A DNA stretch of 64,000 nucleotides from JBBROS01 sp965213845 (GCA_965213845.1 CBDCAI010000002.1:62001-126000), one strand, 5' to 3'. Positions 26,600 to 35,280 are shown, counted from the first letter of the stretch. A program made the numbers and translations. Notes: generated from the letters alone by a model not told the origin.

Positions 26600-28621
26600 T
26601 CAGCGATAATCGTCCGTCGTGCGGGTCGGCGGGCGTTCCGGCCCGGCATAGGGGTCGAGTCCCCGCCGTGTCTGCGCGACAACCCGGCAGTCGCCGCACA
26701 TCCGGATGCGGTCGGCGATGGCCGGGTCCTTGAACATCCAGTGCTTGCCCGTCAGCTGCGCCGCCACCTTCTCGATCGAGGCTTTCGTCCCGAACGGCTT
26801 GGCGCAGCGGATGCAGATCGCCGGCTCCTCCTCGTTCAGCACCAGCTCGGCGCGCCGGGCCGCCCCGAACGCCGCCCGCGGCTCCAGCGTCACGACCGAC
26901 TCGGGGCAGGTGCTGCGGCACAGGCCGCATTGCACGCACAGGTCCTCGATGAACTTCACCATGGGCCGCTCCGCATGGTCGCGCAGCGCCGAGGTGGGGC
27001 AGACGGCGACGCAGGCCAGGCACAGCGTGCAGCCGGCGGTGTCGACGTGGATGCGCCCGATCGGGGCGCCCTGGGGCAGCGGCACCGCCGGCACGGGCTG
27101 GGGCGCAGCCAGGTGCAAGGCGTCGAGCGCCTGCCGCGTCAGGGCCAGCTTGTCGCCGGTCGGCAGGTAGGCGGCCGGGCGGAGCGGCTCGGGCCCGGGG
27201 GGCAGGGCGGCCAGCGCCGCACCCAGCACGAAGGGGTCGTCGGCCACCAGCATCTGCGTCCGGCCGGCGCCGAGCCCCAGCGGCACCGTGATCGCCTCCA
27301 TCAACGCCACCTCTCGCGCCATGGCGTCCTGCCGGTCCCGATTGCGCTCGCCGCACAGCAGCAGCAGGCCGGCGGCGCCGAAGGCCAGCGCGGTGGCGTG
27401 GGCATCGAGTCCGGTCTGCCCCTCGATCTCCATGGGGATGACGCGGGCCGGCAGGCCGTCGCCGTGCCGGGCCAGCATCTCGATGACGGGGGTGCCGTGG
27501 TCCGCGTCGTGCAGCAGCAGCAGGGGAGGTGCGGCGCCCCCGGCCTGGCGGTAGGCAACCAGCAGCGCCCGCAGCCGCCGGGCCACGGCTTCGGCGGGGG
27601 GCGAGACATACTGGATGGCGGCGGTGGGGCAGACCGCGGCGCAGCTGCCGCAGCCGGCACAGAGATGCGGGTCGAGCGCGACGCTGTCTCCGGCCGGGAA
27701 CAGCGCGCCGGCCGGGCAGACGTCCAGGCAGCGGGTGCAGCCGACCTGGCCGGACCGTGAATGCGCGCAGGTCTCGGGGCGCAGCGCGACGGCGCGCGGC
27801 TTGCTGAAGCTGCCGACCAGCTCGGCCGCCGCGAACAGCATGCGCTGCACCGCGACGGGGTCGTCGGGCGCGGCGCGGAGGTAGCCCTCCCGGTGTTCGT
27901 GCCCGGGCAGCAGCGGCAGCCCGCCCGAGAGGTCCAGCACTAGGTCGCAGCGGGACCGTGCGCCGTCCCGGGCCGGGCCAAACTCCAGCGCGGCGCGGGA
28001 CGAGGGCAGGGGGGTCGCGAACCCGTCCACGACCAGGTCGAAGGCGCCCAGGTGTCCGGTGGCGCGGGTGATGGTGCCCCGCACGACCGGGTAGTCGGCC
28101 CGGCGCGGCGGCGTGATCTCCGCCGTCCCGGTCAGGATGACGGTCAGGTCCAGCCGGTCCTTCAGCTGTTCGGCCGCGGCGATCACCCGCTCGTCGCCGC
28201 CATACAGCACGGTGACGCCTTGGGACACGAGGGTGACGTCGCCCCGCTCGGCAGGCGTCGCCTCGGGCAGGGTCGCGGCGACGATCAGGGCGGCGATCTT
28301 GGGCAGCGCATGGGCCGCCTCGCTGGACCAGCCGGCGGTCTCGCGGATGTCGACGAACGAGAGGGGTGTGGCCGAACCCGCCTCGGCCGCGGCCTGGCGG
28401 AAGGTCGGCGCCTCCTGCGTGCAGGCCACCAGCACGGGGCCGCCCTCGGCCAGGGCCGCCTGGAACCGGCCGATCCCGGCCCGGCACAGCTCGGTCGCCA
28501 GGGGGCCCGCCGCCGCGGCACCGCACGCCCGGGTCAGCGCGCCGGCCTCAATCGGGCCCGGCCCGGCCTGGAGCGTGTTCCGGCAGGTGCAGGCCAGGAC
28601 CGTCCGACCATTCAGCTTCAT
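26600..28621 (-). CDS. Formate dehydrogenase-associated 4Fe-4S polyferredoxin-like protein
   Basis: 673-residue iron-sulfur protein with two pairs of ferredoxin-type motifs. The middle pair is CTRCLDVCPAGA and CAGCGSCAAVCP; the C-terminal pair is CTLCLACVAVCP and CVQCGLCRSTCPES. The C-terminal region has more Cys pairs (CIRCAKPF, CGDC). The N-terminus (RTVLACTCRNTLQ) also carries Cys. It has no membrane helix or signal, so it is cytosolic. It is divergent from the fdh accessory operon, the location where alphaproteobacterial genomes often carry this gene. It probably passes electrons to or from the molybdoenzyme or supports its assembly. The long frame extends upstream, but family resemblance begins at this ATG. 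Confidence 0.82.
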   Translation of the reverse strand: MKLNGRTVLACTCRNTLQAGPGPIEAGALTRACGAAAAGPLATELCRAGIGRFQAALAEGGPVLVACTQEAPTFRQAAAEAGSATPLSFVDIRETAGWSSEAAHALPKIAALIVAATLPEATPAERGDVTLVSQGVTVLYGGDERVIAAAEQLKDRLDLTVILTGTAEITPPRRADYPVVRGTITRATGHLGAFDLVVDGFATPLPSSRAALEFGPARDGARSRCDLVLDLSGGLPLLPGHEHREGYLRAAPDDPVAVQRMLFAAAELVGSFSKPRAVALRPETCAHSRSGQVGCTRCLDVCPAGALFPAGDSVALDPHLCAGCGSCAAVCPTAAIQYVSPPAEAVARRLRALLVAYRQAGGAAPPLLLLHDADHGTPVIEMLARHGDGLPARVIPMEIEGQTGLDAHATALAFGAAGLLLLCGERNRDRQDAMAREVALMEAITVPLGLGAGRTQMLVADDPFVLGAALAALPPGPEPLRPAAYLPTGDKLALTRQALDALHLAAPQPVPAVPLPQGAPIGRIHVDTAGCTLCLACVAVCPTSALRDHAERPMVKFIEDLCVQCGLCRSTCPESVVTLEPRAAFGAARRAELVLNEEEPAICIRCAKPFGTKASIEKVAAQLTGKHWMFKDPAIADRIRMCGDCRVVAQTRRGLDPYAGPERPPTRTTDDYR

Positions 28622-28647
28622 TGAACCCGGAACCTCCGCACGCCCCA

Positions 28648-28675
28648 TTGCAAGGCGGCCCGGGGTTCTTATGCT
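28648..28675 (+). promoter_or_regulatory. Predicted sigma-70-type promoter of the fdh accessory operon
   Basis: A -35-like TTGCAA (28648-28653) and a -10-like TATGCT (28670-28675) are separated by 16 bp, 35 bp upstream of the first gene of the operon. Transcription would begin near 28682, within an inverted repeat that could serve as an operator. Confidence 0.5.
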
Positions 28676-28679
28676 GTGA

Positions 28680-28695
28680 TAGACAGATCGGTCTA
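28680..28695. promoter_or_regulatory. Putative operator (perfect inverted repeat) at fdh promoter
   Basis: The 16-bp sequence TAGACAGATCGGTCTA has perfect 5-bp arms around a 6-bp centre, in the style of TetR-family operators. It lies just downstream of the predicted -10 box, so a bound repressor would block transcription initiation. No TetR-family gene is in the window, so the regulator, if any, is elsewhere. Confidence 0.5.
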
Positions 28696-28709
28696 GCCCT
28701 GGAGAACCG

Positions 28710-29345
28710 ATGGAGGCCGACATCCCCGCAGCGCCCACACTCCCTCCCGGCTTTTCGGCGCGGCTTGTCCAGGGCACCCTGGACCAGGGCACCCTGGGCC
28801 AGGGGACCCTGGGCATGGACGTGTGGGACGGGGCTGTGCGGGCGGCGGAGGCCGGGGTCGATCCGGGCACGGTGTTCTGGTCCGGCGCGGGCGGATGGTG
28901 TCGCGCGGCCTTCGTGCTGGCGCCCGACCGGCCGGTGGATGCGGATACGGTCAGCCATCTCGGCCTTCTGGCGCTGTTCGACGGGCTCGCCGTCCTGGCA
29001 CCGCCGCAGCTGCCGATCCAAGTCTGGCCGCCGGACGGGATCGCGGTGGATGGCGGGCGGGTGGGCGCCGTCAGGGTGGCTTCGGCGCCGGGCGCGATAC
29101 CCCGATGGGTCGTGCTGGGGCTGGAGGTCGCGGTCGACGTGCCCCGCGCGGCACCGGGCGACACGCCGGACGACACGTGCCTGGCCGAGGAGGGGCTGGG
29201 CGACACCAGCCCGGCCGATGTGCTGCAGCACGTCTGCCGCCACCTGCTGGGCTGGATCGATGCCTGGCAGGACGAAGGTGCCGCCGTGCTGGCCCGCACC
29301 GTCGCGCAGCGCCTGCGCCAGGCCCACCTCCGGAGCGCCGCATGA
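28710..29345 (+). CDS. Biotin/lipoate protein ligase-like protein of the fdh cluster
   Basis: 211-residue protein resembling the biotin/lipoate ligase-like family found in formate dehydrogenase loci of alphaproteobacteria. The central part (PIQVWPPDGIAVDGGRVGAV and PRWVVLGLEVAVD) recalls the ligase fold. The classical biotinoyl-AMP motif GRGRxGR is not visible, so ligase activity is doubtful. Near the N-terminus three 15-bp repeats (28770-28814) encode GTLDQ/GTLGQ/GTLGM. GGAGA precedes the ATG. Its stop overlaps the next gene (ATGA). The role may be in cofactor or subunit maturation of formate dehydrogenase; this is inferred from context only. Confidence 0.7.
   Translation: MEADIPAAPTLPPGFSARLVQGTLDQGTLGQGTLGMDVWDGAVRAAEAGVDPGTVFWSGAGGWCRAAFVLAPDRPVDADTVSHLGLLALFDGLAVLAPPQLPIQVWPPDGIAVDGGRVGAVRVASAPGAIPRWVVLGLEVAVDVPRAAPGDTPDDTCLAEEGLGDTSPADVLQHVCRHLLGWIDAWQDEGAAVLARTVAQRLRQAHLRSAA
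28770..28814 (+). repeat. Three tandem 15-bp repeats
   Basis: Three near-identical copies of CAGGGCACCCTGGNC, encoding QGTLD, QGTLG and QGTLG, close to the N-terminus of the ligase-like protein. Their unit length is a multiple of three, so the frame is kept. Confidence 0.9.
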
Positions 29346-29854
29346 CCCGGCTGCCCCGCACCATCCAGCTGGACCGCAGCGACGAGTCGGTGTTCGACCA
29401 GGCGGCCGAGCCCGGCGAATGGGCCGTCCCCGGCTCGTTCGAGTTCATCGACGCGGACCCCGACTCCCTGTCCGGCAAGCGCCGCACCGCGTTCCAGCAC
29501 GGCTTCCTCGGCACGGGCAGCTTCGGCTGGTCCACCCTCGTGATGGTGGCCGACGCGCCGCCGGCGGTCGTGCAGTCCGTCACCGACGCGCTGGCCCGGC
29601 ACTTCCTGGCCCGGCACGGCGCGCCGTCGCTGGAAGCGGCCACCGAGGTCGCGGCGCGCGAGGTCGCCTTCGCCGCCGGGCTGTGTGCGCACCCGGTGGG
29701 CACGCTGCTGACGATCTATCGCCAGCAGGGGCCCGAGGGCGTGGTGGAGCAGTTCGCCACCGTGACGCGGGACGCCCCGGCGGACGACGCGGCCGGGCCC
29801 GACTTCGGCAAGCCGTTCGACCTGCTGGCCCTGGCGCATGGACGCCGGGCATGA
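29342..29854 (+). CDS. DUF6505 family protein (fdh cluster)
   Basis: 170-residue protein of a family confined mostly to formate dehydrogenase loci. The start MTRLPRTIQLDRSDESVF and the block FLGTGSFGWSTLV are the conserved features I recognise. No signal peptide, membrane helix or cofactor motif is visible. It overlaps the preceding stop and the following start (ATGA at both ends), so it is translated with its neighbours. Its role in formate dehydrogenase expression or maturation is inferred from neighbourhood alone. Confidence 0.75.
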   Translation: MTRLPRTIQLDRSDESVFDQAAEPGEWAVPGSFEFIDADPDSLSGKRRTAFQHGFLGTGSFGWSTLVMVADAPPAVVQSVTDALARHFLARHGAPSLEAATEVAAREVAFAAGLCAHPVGTLLTIYRQQGPEGVVEQFATVTRDAPADDAAGPDFGKPFDLLALAHGRRA

Positions 29855-30357
29855 GCCTGCACGAAAGCCGGGAGATCGGCGTCGTCGCGGAGTGGGAGGC
29901 AGTGGACAGCCCCTGGATCACGCATCGCTGGCGTGTGTCGGAGCTGCTGCCGGGTCCGGCCGCGGCGACGCCCTGGACGTTGCTGGACGCCGGGCCGAAC
30001 CGGCGCCGGTATTTCGCGGGCAACGCCGAGCTGGCGCTCTACCCGCTCGAGACCGACACGCTGAAGCACAACCTGGAGGGGCCGGAGCCGGCCGTGTACG
30101 TGTTCCTGCGCGCCACCGCTGCGGCGCCGGGGATGACGCTGTTGGGGGCCACGGTGTGTGCCGGCGAGGCGGGTGCGCATGCCGACACCGGGTCCGACCT
30201 GGTGGAGGCGGTGCCGATGCCGCCGGGGATCCGCGACTGGGTCGCCGACTTCGTCACCCGGCATCACATCGAACGGCCGGCCTGGCGGCGGCAGCGCGAC
30301 CGCTCCGAGCGGGCACCCCCCGGCCGAACGCCAGCTGGGGTTCCCGATGCCGAGTGA
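29851..30357 (+). CDS. DUF3305 domain protein (fdh cluster)
   Basis: 168-residue DUF3305 protein, a family typically found beside DUF3306 and molybdenum-dependent formate dehydrogenase genes. The N-terminal half (VAEWEAVDSPWITHRWRVSELLPG) is strongly conserved, as is the ELALYPLETDTLKHNLEG segment with an EP-rich stretch after it. It is cytosolic and has no cofactor motif. The last 11 bp overlap the DUF3306 gene in a different frame. Molecular function is unknown; cofactor insertion or quality control are possibilities. Confidence 0.8.
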   Translation: MSLHESREIGVVAEWEAVDSPWITHRWRVSELLPGPAAATPWTLLDAGPNRRRYFAGNAELALYPLETDTLKHNLEGPEPAVYVFLRATAAAPGMTLLGATVCAGEAGAHADTGSDLVEAVPMPPGIRDWVADFVTRHHIERPAWRRQRDRSERAPPGRTPAGVPDAE

Positions 30358-30877
30358 CGGCTTCCTGGGCCGCTGGTCGCGCCGGAAGCTTGCGGCCCGG
30401 GCTGCGCCGGAGCCGCGCGTTCTCGATGCTCTCCCCGCGCCCGAGCAGGCCGTGATTCCGGCAGAAACGCCGGCGCTGCCGCTGCCGCCGCTCGAGAGCC
30501 TGGGCGTGGCCAGCGACTACACGGCGTTCCTGCAGAAGGGCGTCGGCGCGGAGGTGCAGAGCCTGGCCCTGCGCCGCGCCTGGGAAAGCGACGCCACCAT
30601 CGCCGGTTTCCGCGGCATGGCGGACTACGACTGGGACTTCAACGCCCCGAGCTACGGCCGGCTCTGGGCGATCGACGACGTCGCCGCGCTGGTCCGCACC
30701 GTGCTCGCCTCGCCGCCGCCCGAGCCTCGAATGGAGACCGAGCCTGTGCCCGCGGCGGCCACGGCGGACGACCCGCCTGCCGTCATGGCTCCCGAGGCCG
30801 CCGCGCCGGCGCCGATCGCCTGGAGCGAGGACGCGCCGCCGGCCCCCCGCCGCCATGGGAGCGCTCTGCCGTGCTGA
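30347..30877 (+). CDS. DUF3306 domain protein (fdh cluster)
   Basis: 176-residue DUF3306 protein. The family start is GFLGRWSRRKLAA, and the central block FLQKGVGAEVQSLALRRAW plus DYDWDFNAPSYG are the conserved elements. The C-terminus is a Pro/Ala-rich disordered tail. It starts inside the end of DUF3305 (11-bp overlap), the usual order of these two families. Always linked with formate dehydrogenase or related molybdoenzymes; biochemical role unknown. Confidence 0.8.
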   Translation: MPSDGFLGRWSRRKLAARAAPEPRVLDALPAPEQAVIPAETPALPLPPLESLGVASDYTAFLQKGVGAEVQSLALRRAWESDATIAGFRGMADYDWDFNAPSYGRLWAIDDVAALVRTVLASPPPEPRMETEPVPAAATADDPPAVMAPEAAAPAPIAWSEDAPPAPRRHGSALPC

Positions 30878-30973
30878 CCGGGCCGCGGCCGCATCGGCAT
30901 GCGGGTTCTGCTTTACCGGCGGGCGGAACGCCGGTTGAGTGGCCGGGTGCCACACGAACGGGCCCGCCTCGCC

Positions 30974-31579
30974 ATGGATGACGTCGATGCCGCCCGCGCG
31001 CTGACCTACCGCCTGCTCGGCCACAGCCTGGCGGAGCCGCCGACGGCCGAGCTCCTGGCGCGGATGGCCCGGCTCGGTGGCGAGGGCGCGCTCGGCGCCG
31101 CGCTGGGCACGCTGTCCGCCCTGGCCGCCGGCACCGACGAGGCGGCGGCGCGGACGGAGTACGACCTGCTGTTCATCGGCGTCGCGCGCGGCGAGCTGCT
31201 GCCCTACGCCTCGTTCTACCTGACGGGTTTCCTGCATGAGCGCCCGCTGGCCCGGGTGCGGGCGGACCTTCCGGCGTTGGGCCTGGTGCGGGCGCCGGGC
31301 CGATCGGACCCCGAGGACCACATCGCCTTCCTGTGCGAGGTGATGGCCTCGGTGATCGAGCATGGCCCGCCCGAGGCCGAGGCGCGGTTCTTCGCACGGC
31401 ACCTGGCTCCCTGGGCCGGCACCTTCTTCACCGAGCTGGAAGGCGCGGGATCGGCACGGCTGTTCCGCCCCATCGGGATGATCGGCCGGCTGCTGATCGA
31501 GCTGGACCGCCAGGGGTTCGCCTACGCCCAACACGATCCGGCCCATCGAAACGACACCGAACACCGAGGTGCAGCATGA
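30974..31579 (+). CDS. TorD/DmsD-family molybdoenzyme chaperone
   Basis: 201-residue all-helical chaperone of the TorD/DmsD/NarJ family that binds the signal peptide of a Tat-exported molybdoenzyme until its cofactor is inserted. The conserved EYDLLFIGVARGELLPYASFY block and HIAFLCEVMA segment match the family. ATG 30974 is chosen, as the upstream ATG at 30899 adds an Arg-rich head. It overlaps the TAT-target peptide gene by ATGA. Its client is very probably the formate dehydrogenase alpha subunit encoded 200 bp downstream, which has a twin-arginine signal. Confidence 0.88.
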   Translation: MDDVDAARALTYRLLGHSLAEPPTAELLARMARLGGEGALGAALGTLSALAAGTDEAAARTEYDLLFIGVARGELLPYASFYLTGFLHERPLARVRADLPALGLVRAPGRSDPEDHIAFLCEVMASVIEHGPPEAEARFFARHLAPWAGTFFTELEGAGSARLFRPIGMIGRLLIELDRQGFAYAQHDPAHRNDTEHRGAA

Positions 31580-31767
31580 CCGACAAGACGGACAAGCCCG
31601 TGCAGGCCAACCGCCGCCTGTTCCTGCGGGGCGCCGGGGTGGCCGCCGTGGCCGTGCCGCTCGCCGCGAAGGGCGAGACGCTGGTGCGGCCGACCGAGCA
31701 CCAGATCCCCGCCCGGTACCAGGAAACCGAGCACGTGAAGCGGTTCTACGCCCTCAATCGGAGATAG
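31576..31767 (+). CDS. Formate dehydrogenase region TAT-target small protein
   Basis: 63-residue protein of the family named 'formate dehydrogenase region TAT target' (TIGR02811). It carries a twin-arginine signal, NRRLFLRGAGVAAVAVPLAA, followed by a short tail with TEHVKRFYALNRR. The mature part is only about 30 residues, suggesting a small structural or assembly subunit of the exported enzyme. It lies between the TorD-like gene (4-bp overlap) and the alpha subunit (5-bp gap), as in other genomes. Confidence 0.9.
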   Translation: MTDKTDKPVQANRRLFLRGAGVAAVAVPLAAKGETLVRPTEHQIPARYQETEHVKRFYALNRR

Positions 31768-31772
31768 GCGGC

Positions 31773-34667
31773 ATGCTGACCAGACTGCGCCCTGCGGCGC
31801 CCGCCCCGCGACCCGTCTCCGGCCTGCCGGTCGCGGCGGCGCTGCCCGCCAGCCCGGCCGCGGTCGACCGGCGGCGCTTCCTGCGCGCCTCGGGCCTGGC
31901 GGCCAGCGGGCTGGCGGCGCTCGGCGGGCTGGGGCTCGCGACGGTGCAGCGGTCGAACGCCGGGGAGATCGTGCCGGGCAAGCCGCTCGAGACGCGCAAG
32001 ACGGTGTGCACGCACTGCTCGGTCGGCTGCTCCGTCATCGCCCGCGTGCAGGATGGCGTCTGGGTCGGGCAGGACCCGGCCTTCGACAGCCCCAACAACA
32101 TGGGCACCCACTGCGCCAAGGGTGCCGCGGTGCGGGAGCTGACGCATGGCGACCGGCGCCTGAAATACCCGATGAAGCTCGAGGGCGGGGCCTGGAAGCG
32201 GCTGAGCTGGGCGCAGGCGATCGAGGAGATCGGCGACAAGCTGCTGGCCATCCGGGAGAAGTCCGGCCCGGACAGCGTGTTCTGGCTCGGCTCGGCCAAG
32301 TTCAGCAACGAGGGCGCCTACCTGTTCCGCAAGTTCGGCGCGCTGTGGGGCACCAACACGTGCGACCACCAGGCCCGCATCTGCCATTCGACCACCGTCG
32401 CCGGCGTCGCCAACACCTTCGGCTACGGCGCCATGACCAACAGCTTCAACGACCTGGCCAACGCCCGCGCCATCATGATCATGGGCGGCAACCCGGCCGA
32501 GGCGCACCCCGTGTCCTTGCAGCACCTGCTGCGCGCCAAGGAGATCAACCAGGCCGAGCTGATCGTCATCGATCCGCGCTTCACCCGCACCGCGGCGCAC
32601 GCGACGGAATACGTGCGCATCCGCCCCGGCACGGACATCCCGGTGATCTGGAGCATCCTCTACCACATCTTCGAGAACGGCTGGGAAAACAAGGACTTCA
32701 TCAAGAACCGCGTTTACGGCATGGACGAGGTCCGCGCCGAGGTGAAGAAGTGGGGACCGGAGGAGAGCGAGCGGGTGACGGGGGTGCCCAACGCCCAGCT
32801 GAAGAAGGTCGCCGAGATCATGGCGAAGAACCAGCCGGCGACGTTGATCTGGTGCATGGGCGCCACCCAGAAGACCGTGGGGACCGCCAACGTCCGCGCC
32901 TACAGCATCCTGCAGCTGGCGCTGGGCAACATCGGCGTGTCGGGCGGCGGCACCAACATCTTCCGCGGCCACGACAACGTGCAGGGCGCGACCGACCTCG
33001 GCCTCGACGTGACGACGCTGCCGGCCTACCTCGGCCTGGACGAGAGCGCCTGGCGCCATTGGTGCCGGGTGTGGGACCTGGACTACGACTACATGGTCAC
33101 CCGCTTCGCCTCCAAGAAGCTGATGGAGGCCAAGGGCATTCCGACCACCCGCTGGTTCGACGCGGTGCTGGCCGAGAAGGGCACGCTGGACCAGCCGGAC
33201 AACGTGCGCGCCATGGTCGCCTGGGGGCACGCGGCCAACTCCGTCACGCGGGAACCGGTCATGCGGCAGGGCATGAACAAGCTGGACCTCCTGCTGGTGG
33301 TGGACCCGCACCCGACGACCTTCGCCATCGCCGGCGACCGCAAGGACGGCACGTACCTGCTGCCGGCCTGCACGCAGTTCGAGCAGGCCGGCAGCGTCAC
33401 AGGATCCAACCGGTCGTTGCAGTGGCGCGAGCAGGTCGTCAAGCCGATCTTCGAGAGCAAGCAGGACGCGGAGATCATGCTGCTGCTGGCGCGGAAGTTC
33501 GGGTTCGGCGACCAGCTGGTCAAGCACATCGAGGTGCAGGACGGGGTGCCCGTGGCCGAGGACGTGCTGCGCGAGATCAACCGCGGCTGCTGGGCGATCG
33601 GCTACAGCGGCCAGTCGCCGGAGCGGCTGAAGCTGCACATGCAGCACCAGGCGGACTTCGACCCGGTGAACCTGAAGGCGACGACGGGCCCGTGCGCCGG
33701 GGAGTACTACGGCCTGCCCTGGCCGTGCTGGGGCACGCCCGAGGCGAAGCACCCGGGGACCGCGTTTCTGTACAACACCGCCGTCTCCGTGAAGGAGGGC
33801 GGCAGCGGCTTCCGCGCCCGCTGGGGGGTGGAGCGCAACGGGGTCTCGCTTCTGGCCGACGACTACCCGAAGGACTCCGAGATCAAGGGCGGCTACCCCG
33901 AGTTCACCGTCGCGGTGCTGAAAAAGCTCGGCTGGGACAAGGAGCTGACGGCCGCCGAGATGGACATCATCGCCAAGGTGGGCGGCGACAACATCGATGC
34001 CGTCAGCTGGCAGACCGACCTCAGCGGCGGCATCCAGCGCGTGGCGATCAGCCATAACTGCGCGCCGTTCGGCAACGGGAAGGCGCGGGTGGTGGCCTGG
34101 AACCTGATCGACCCGGTGCCGATCCACCGCGAGCCCATCCAGACGCCGCGCCGCGACCTGGTGGCCAAGTACCCGGCGCTGGAGGATCGGCGGGACTACC
34201 GCCTGCCGCATCTCGGCCGCAGCCTGCAGGCGGTGGACAAGTCCAAGCAGTTCCCGATGATCCTCACCTCGGGCCGCCTCGTGGAATACGAGGGGGGCGG
34301 CGACGAGACGCGCAGCAACCGCTGGCTCGCCGAGATCGTCGAGGAGGCCTATGCCGAAATCAACACGCAGGATGCGCAGCGGCTGGGGATCAAGGACCGG
34401 AGCATGGTGTGGGTGTATGGGGCCGAGAGTGACTCGAAGGGTCATTTCCGGGCGCATGTCAGCAACCGCACGGGGCCCGGGGTCGTGTTCATCCCGTTCC
34501 ACTTCGGCGGCATGACGGCGGGCGTCGACAACCGCGGCAAGTATCCGCCGGGGCTCGACCCCATCGTGCTGGGCCACGCGGTGAACCAGCTGACCACCTA
34601 TGGCTATGACGCGGTGACGCACATGCAGGAGACGAAAGTCACCCTGTGCCGCGTCGAAGCCGCCTGA
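31773..34667 (+). CDS. fdhA: Formate dehydrogenase, molybdopterin alpha subunit
   Basis: 964-residue catalytic subunit oxidising formate to CO2 in the periplasm. Residues 1-60 are a twin-arginine signal (VDRRRFLRASG). The [4Fe-4S] Cys motif begins at Cys79 (CTHCSVGCS), with the last Cys in GTHCAKG. The metal ligand position is Cys204 in DHQARICHS, so this is a Cys-containing, not selenocysteine, enzyme. The adjacent His matches the catalytic His of FdnG/FdoG relatives. A C-terminal MGD-binding domain is complete. The gene continues without a break. Its partners (Fe-S beta and cytochrome gamma subunits) follow directly. Confidence 0.95.
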   Translation: MLTRLRPAAPAPRPVSGLPVAAALPASPAAVDRRRFLRASGLAASGLAALGGLGLATVQRSNAGEIVPGKPLETRKTVCTHCSVGCSVIARVQDGVWVGQDPAFDSPNNMGTHCAKGAAVRELTHGDRRLKYPMKLEGGAWKRLSWAQAIEEIGDKLLAIREKSGPDSVFWLGSAKFSNEGAYLFRKFGALWGTNTCDHQARICHSTTVAGVANTFGYGAMTNSFNDLANARAIMIMGGNPAEAHPVSLQHLLRAKEINQAELIVIDPRFTRTAAHATEYVRIRPGTDIPVIWSILYHIFENGWENKDFIKNRVYGMDEVRAEVKKWGPEESERVTGVPNAQLKKVAEIMAKNQPATLIWCMGATQKTVGTANVRAYSILQLALGNIGVSGGGTNIFRGHDNVQGATDLGLDVTTLPAYLGLDESAWRHWCRVWDLDYDYMVTRFASKKLMEAKGIPTTRWFDAVLAEKGTLDQPDNVRAMVAWGHAANSVTREPVMRQGMNKLDLLLVVDPHPTTFAIAGDRKDGTYLLPACTQFEQAGSVTGSNRSLQWREQVVKPIFESKQDAEIMLLLARKFGFGDQLVKHIEVQDGVPVAEDVLREINRGCWAIGYSGQSPERLKLHMQHQADFDPVNLKATTGPCAGEYYGLPWPCWGTPEAKHPGTAFLYNTAVSVKEGGSGFRARWGVERNGVSLLADDYPKDSEIKGGYPEFTVAVLKKLGWDKELTAAEMDIIAKVGGDNIDAVSWQTDLSGGIQRVAISHNCAPFGNGKARVVAWNLIDPVPIHREPIQTPRRDLVAKYPALEDRRDYRLPHLGRSLQAVDKSKQFPMILTSGRLVEYEGGGDETRSNRWLAEIVEEAYAEINTQDAQRLGIKDRSMVWVYGAESDSKGHFRAHVSNRTGPGVVFIPFHFGGMTAGVDNRGKYPPGLDPIVLGHAVNQLTTYGYDAVTHMQETKVTLCRVEAA

Positions 34668-34683
34668 ACGAAGGACCGAACCC

Positions 34684-35280
34684 ATGGCCCGCATGAAGTT
34701 CCTGTGCGACGCCGAGCGCTGCATCGACTGCAACGCCTGCGTCACCGCCTGCAAGAACGAGCACGAGGTCCCGTGGGGCCTCAACCGCCGCCGGGTCGTC
34801 ACGCTCAACGACGGCAACCCCGGCGAGCTTTCGGTGTCGATGGCGTGCATGCACTGCACGGACGCGCCCTGCGCCTCCGTGTGTCCGGTCAACTGCTTCG
34901 TGCAGACGGCCGACGGTATCGTGCTGCACAACAAGGACCAGTGCATCGGCTGCGGCTACTGCTTCTACGCCTGCCCGTTCGGCGCGCCGCAGTTCCCCAG
35001 CGCCACCAACTTCGGCAGCCGCGGCAAGATGGACAAGTGCACCTTCTGCGCCGGCGGGCCGGATGGCAGCAATTCGCCCGAGGCGTTCGCCAAGTATGGC
35101 CGCAACCGCCTGGCGGAAGGCAAGCTGCCGATCTGCGCCGAGATGTGCTCCACCCGGTCGCTGCTCGCCGGCGACGGCGCGACGATCGGCGCCATCTACA
35201 AGGAACGCGTGCTGCGGCGCGGCTACGGCACCGGCGCCTGGGGCTGGTCCACCGCCTATCGCGACAGCCCGACCGTATGA
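34684..35280 (+). CDS. fdhB: Formate dehydrogenase Fe-S beta subunit
   Basis: 198-residue electron-transfer subunit with four ferredoxin-type [4Fe-4S] motifs: CIDCNACVTACK, CMHCTDAPCASVCP, CIGCGYCFYACP and CTFC...C near residues 118-158. It relays electrons from the alpha subunit to the cytochrome b gamma subunit. Unlike FdnH it has no C-terminal membrane anchor, being about 100 residues shorter, and resembles the soluble FdsB/FdhB-type subunits of alphaproteobacteria. It starts 16 bp after the alpha stop and overlaps the gamma start. Confidence 0.93.
   Translation: MARMKFLCDAERCIDCNACVTACKNEHEVPWGLNRRRVVTLNDGNPGELSVSMACMHCTDAPCASVCPVNCFVQTADGIVLHNKDQCIGCGYCFYACPFGAPQFPSATNFGSRGKMDKCTFCAGGPDGSNSPEAFAKYGRNRLAEGKLPICAEMCSTRSLLAGDGATIGAIYKERVLRRGYGTGAWGWSTAYRDSPTV

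Noticed and set aside
28622..29839. Extension of the polyferredoxin to 1079 residues
   Set aside because: The extension is antisense to the ligase-like and DUF6505 genes and is low-complexity.
31746..34946. Very long frame antisense to fdhA
   Set aside because: Val/His/Arg-rich shadow; the sense strand has all conserved formate dehydrogenase residues.
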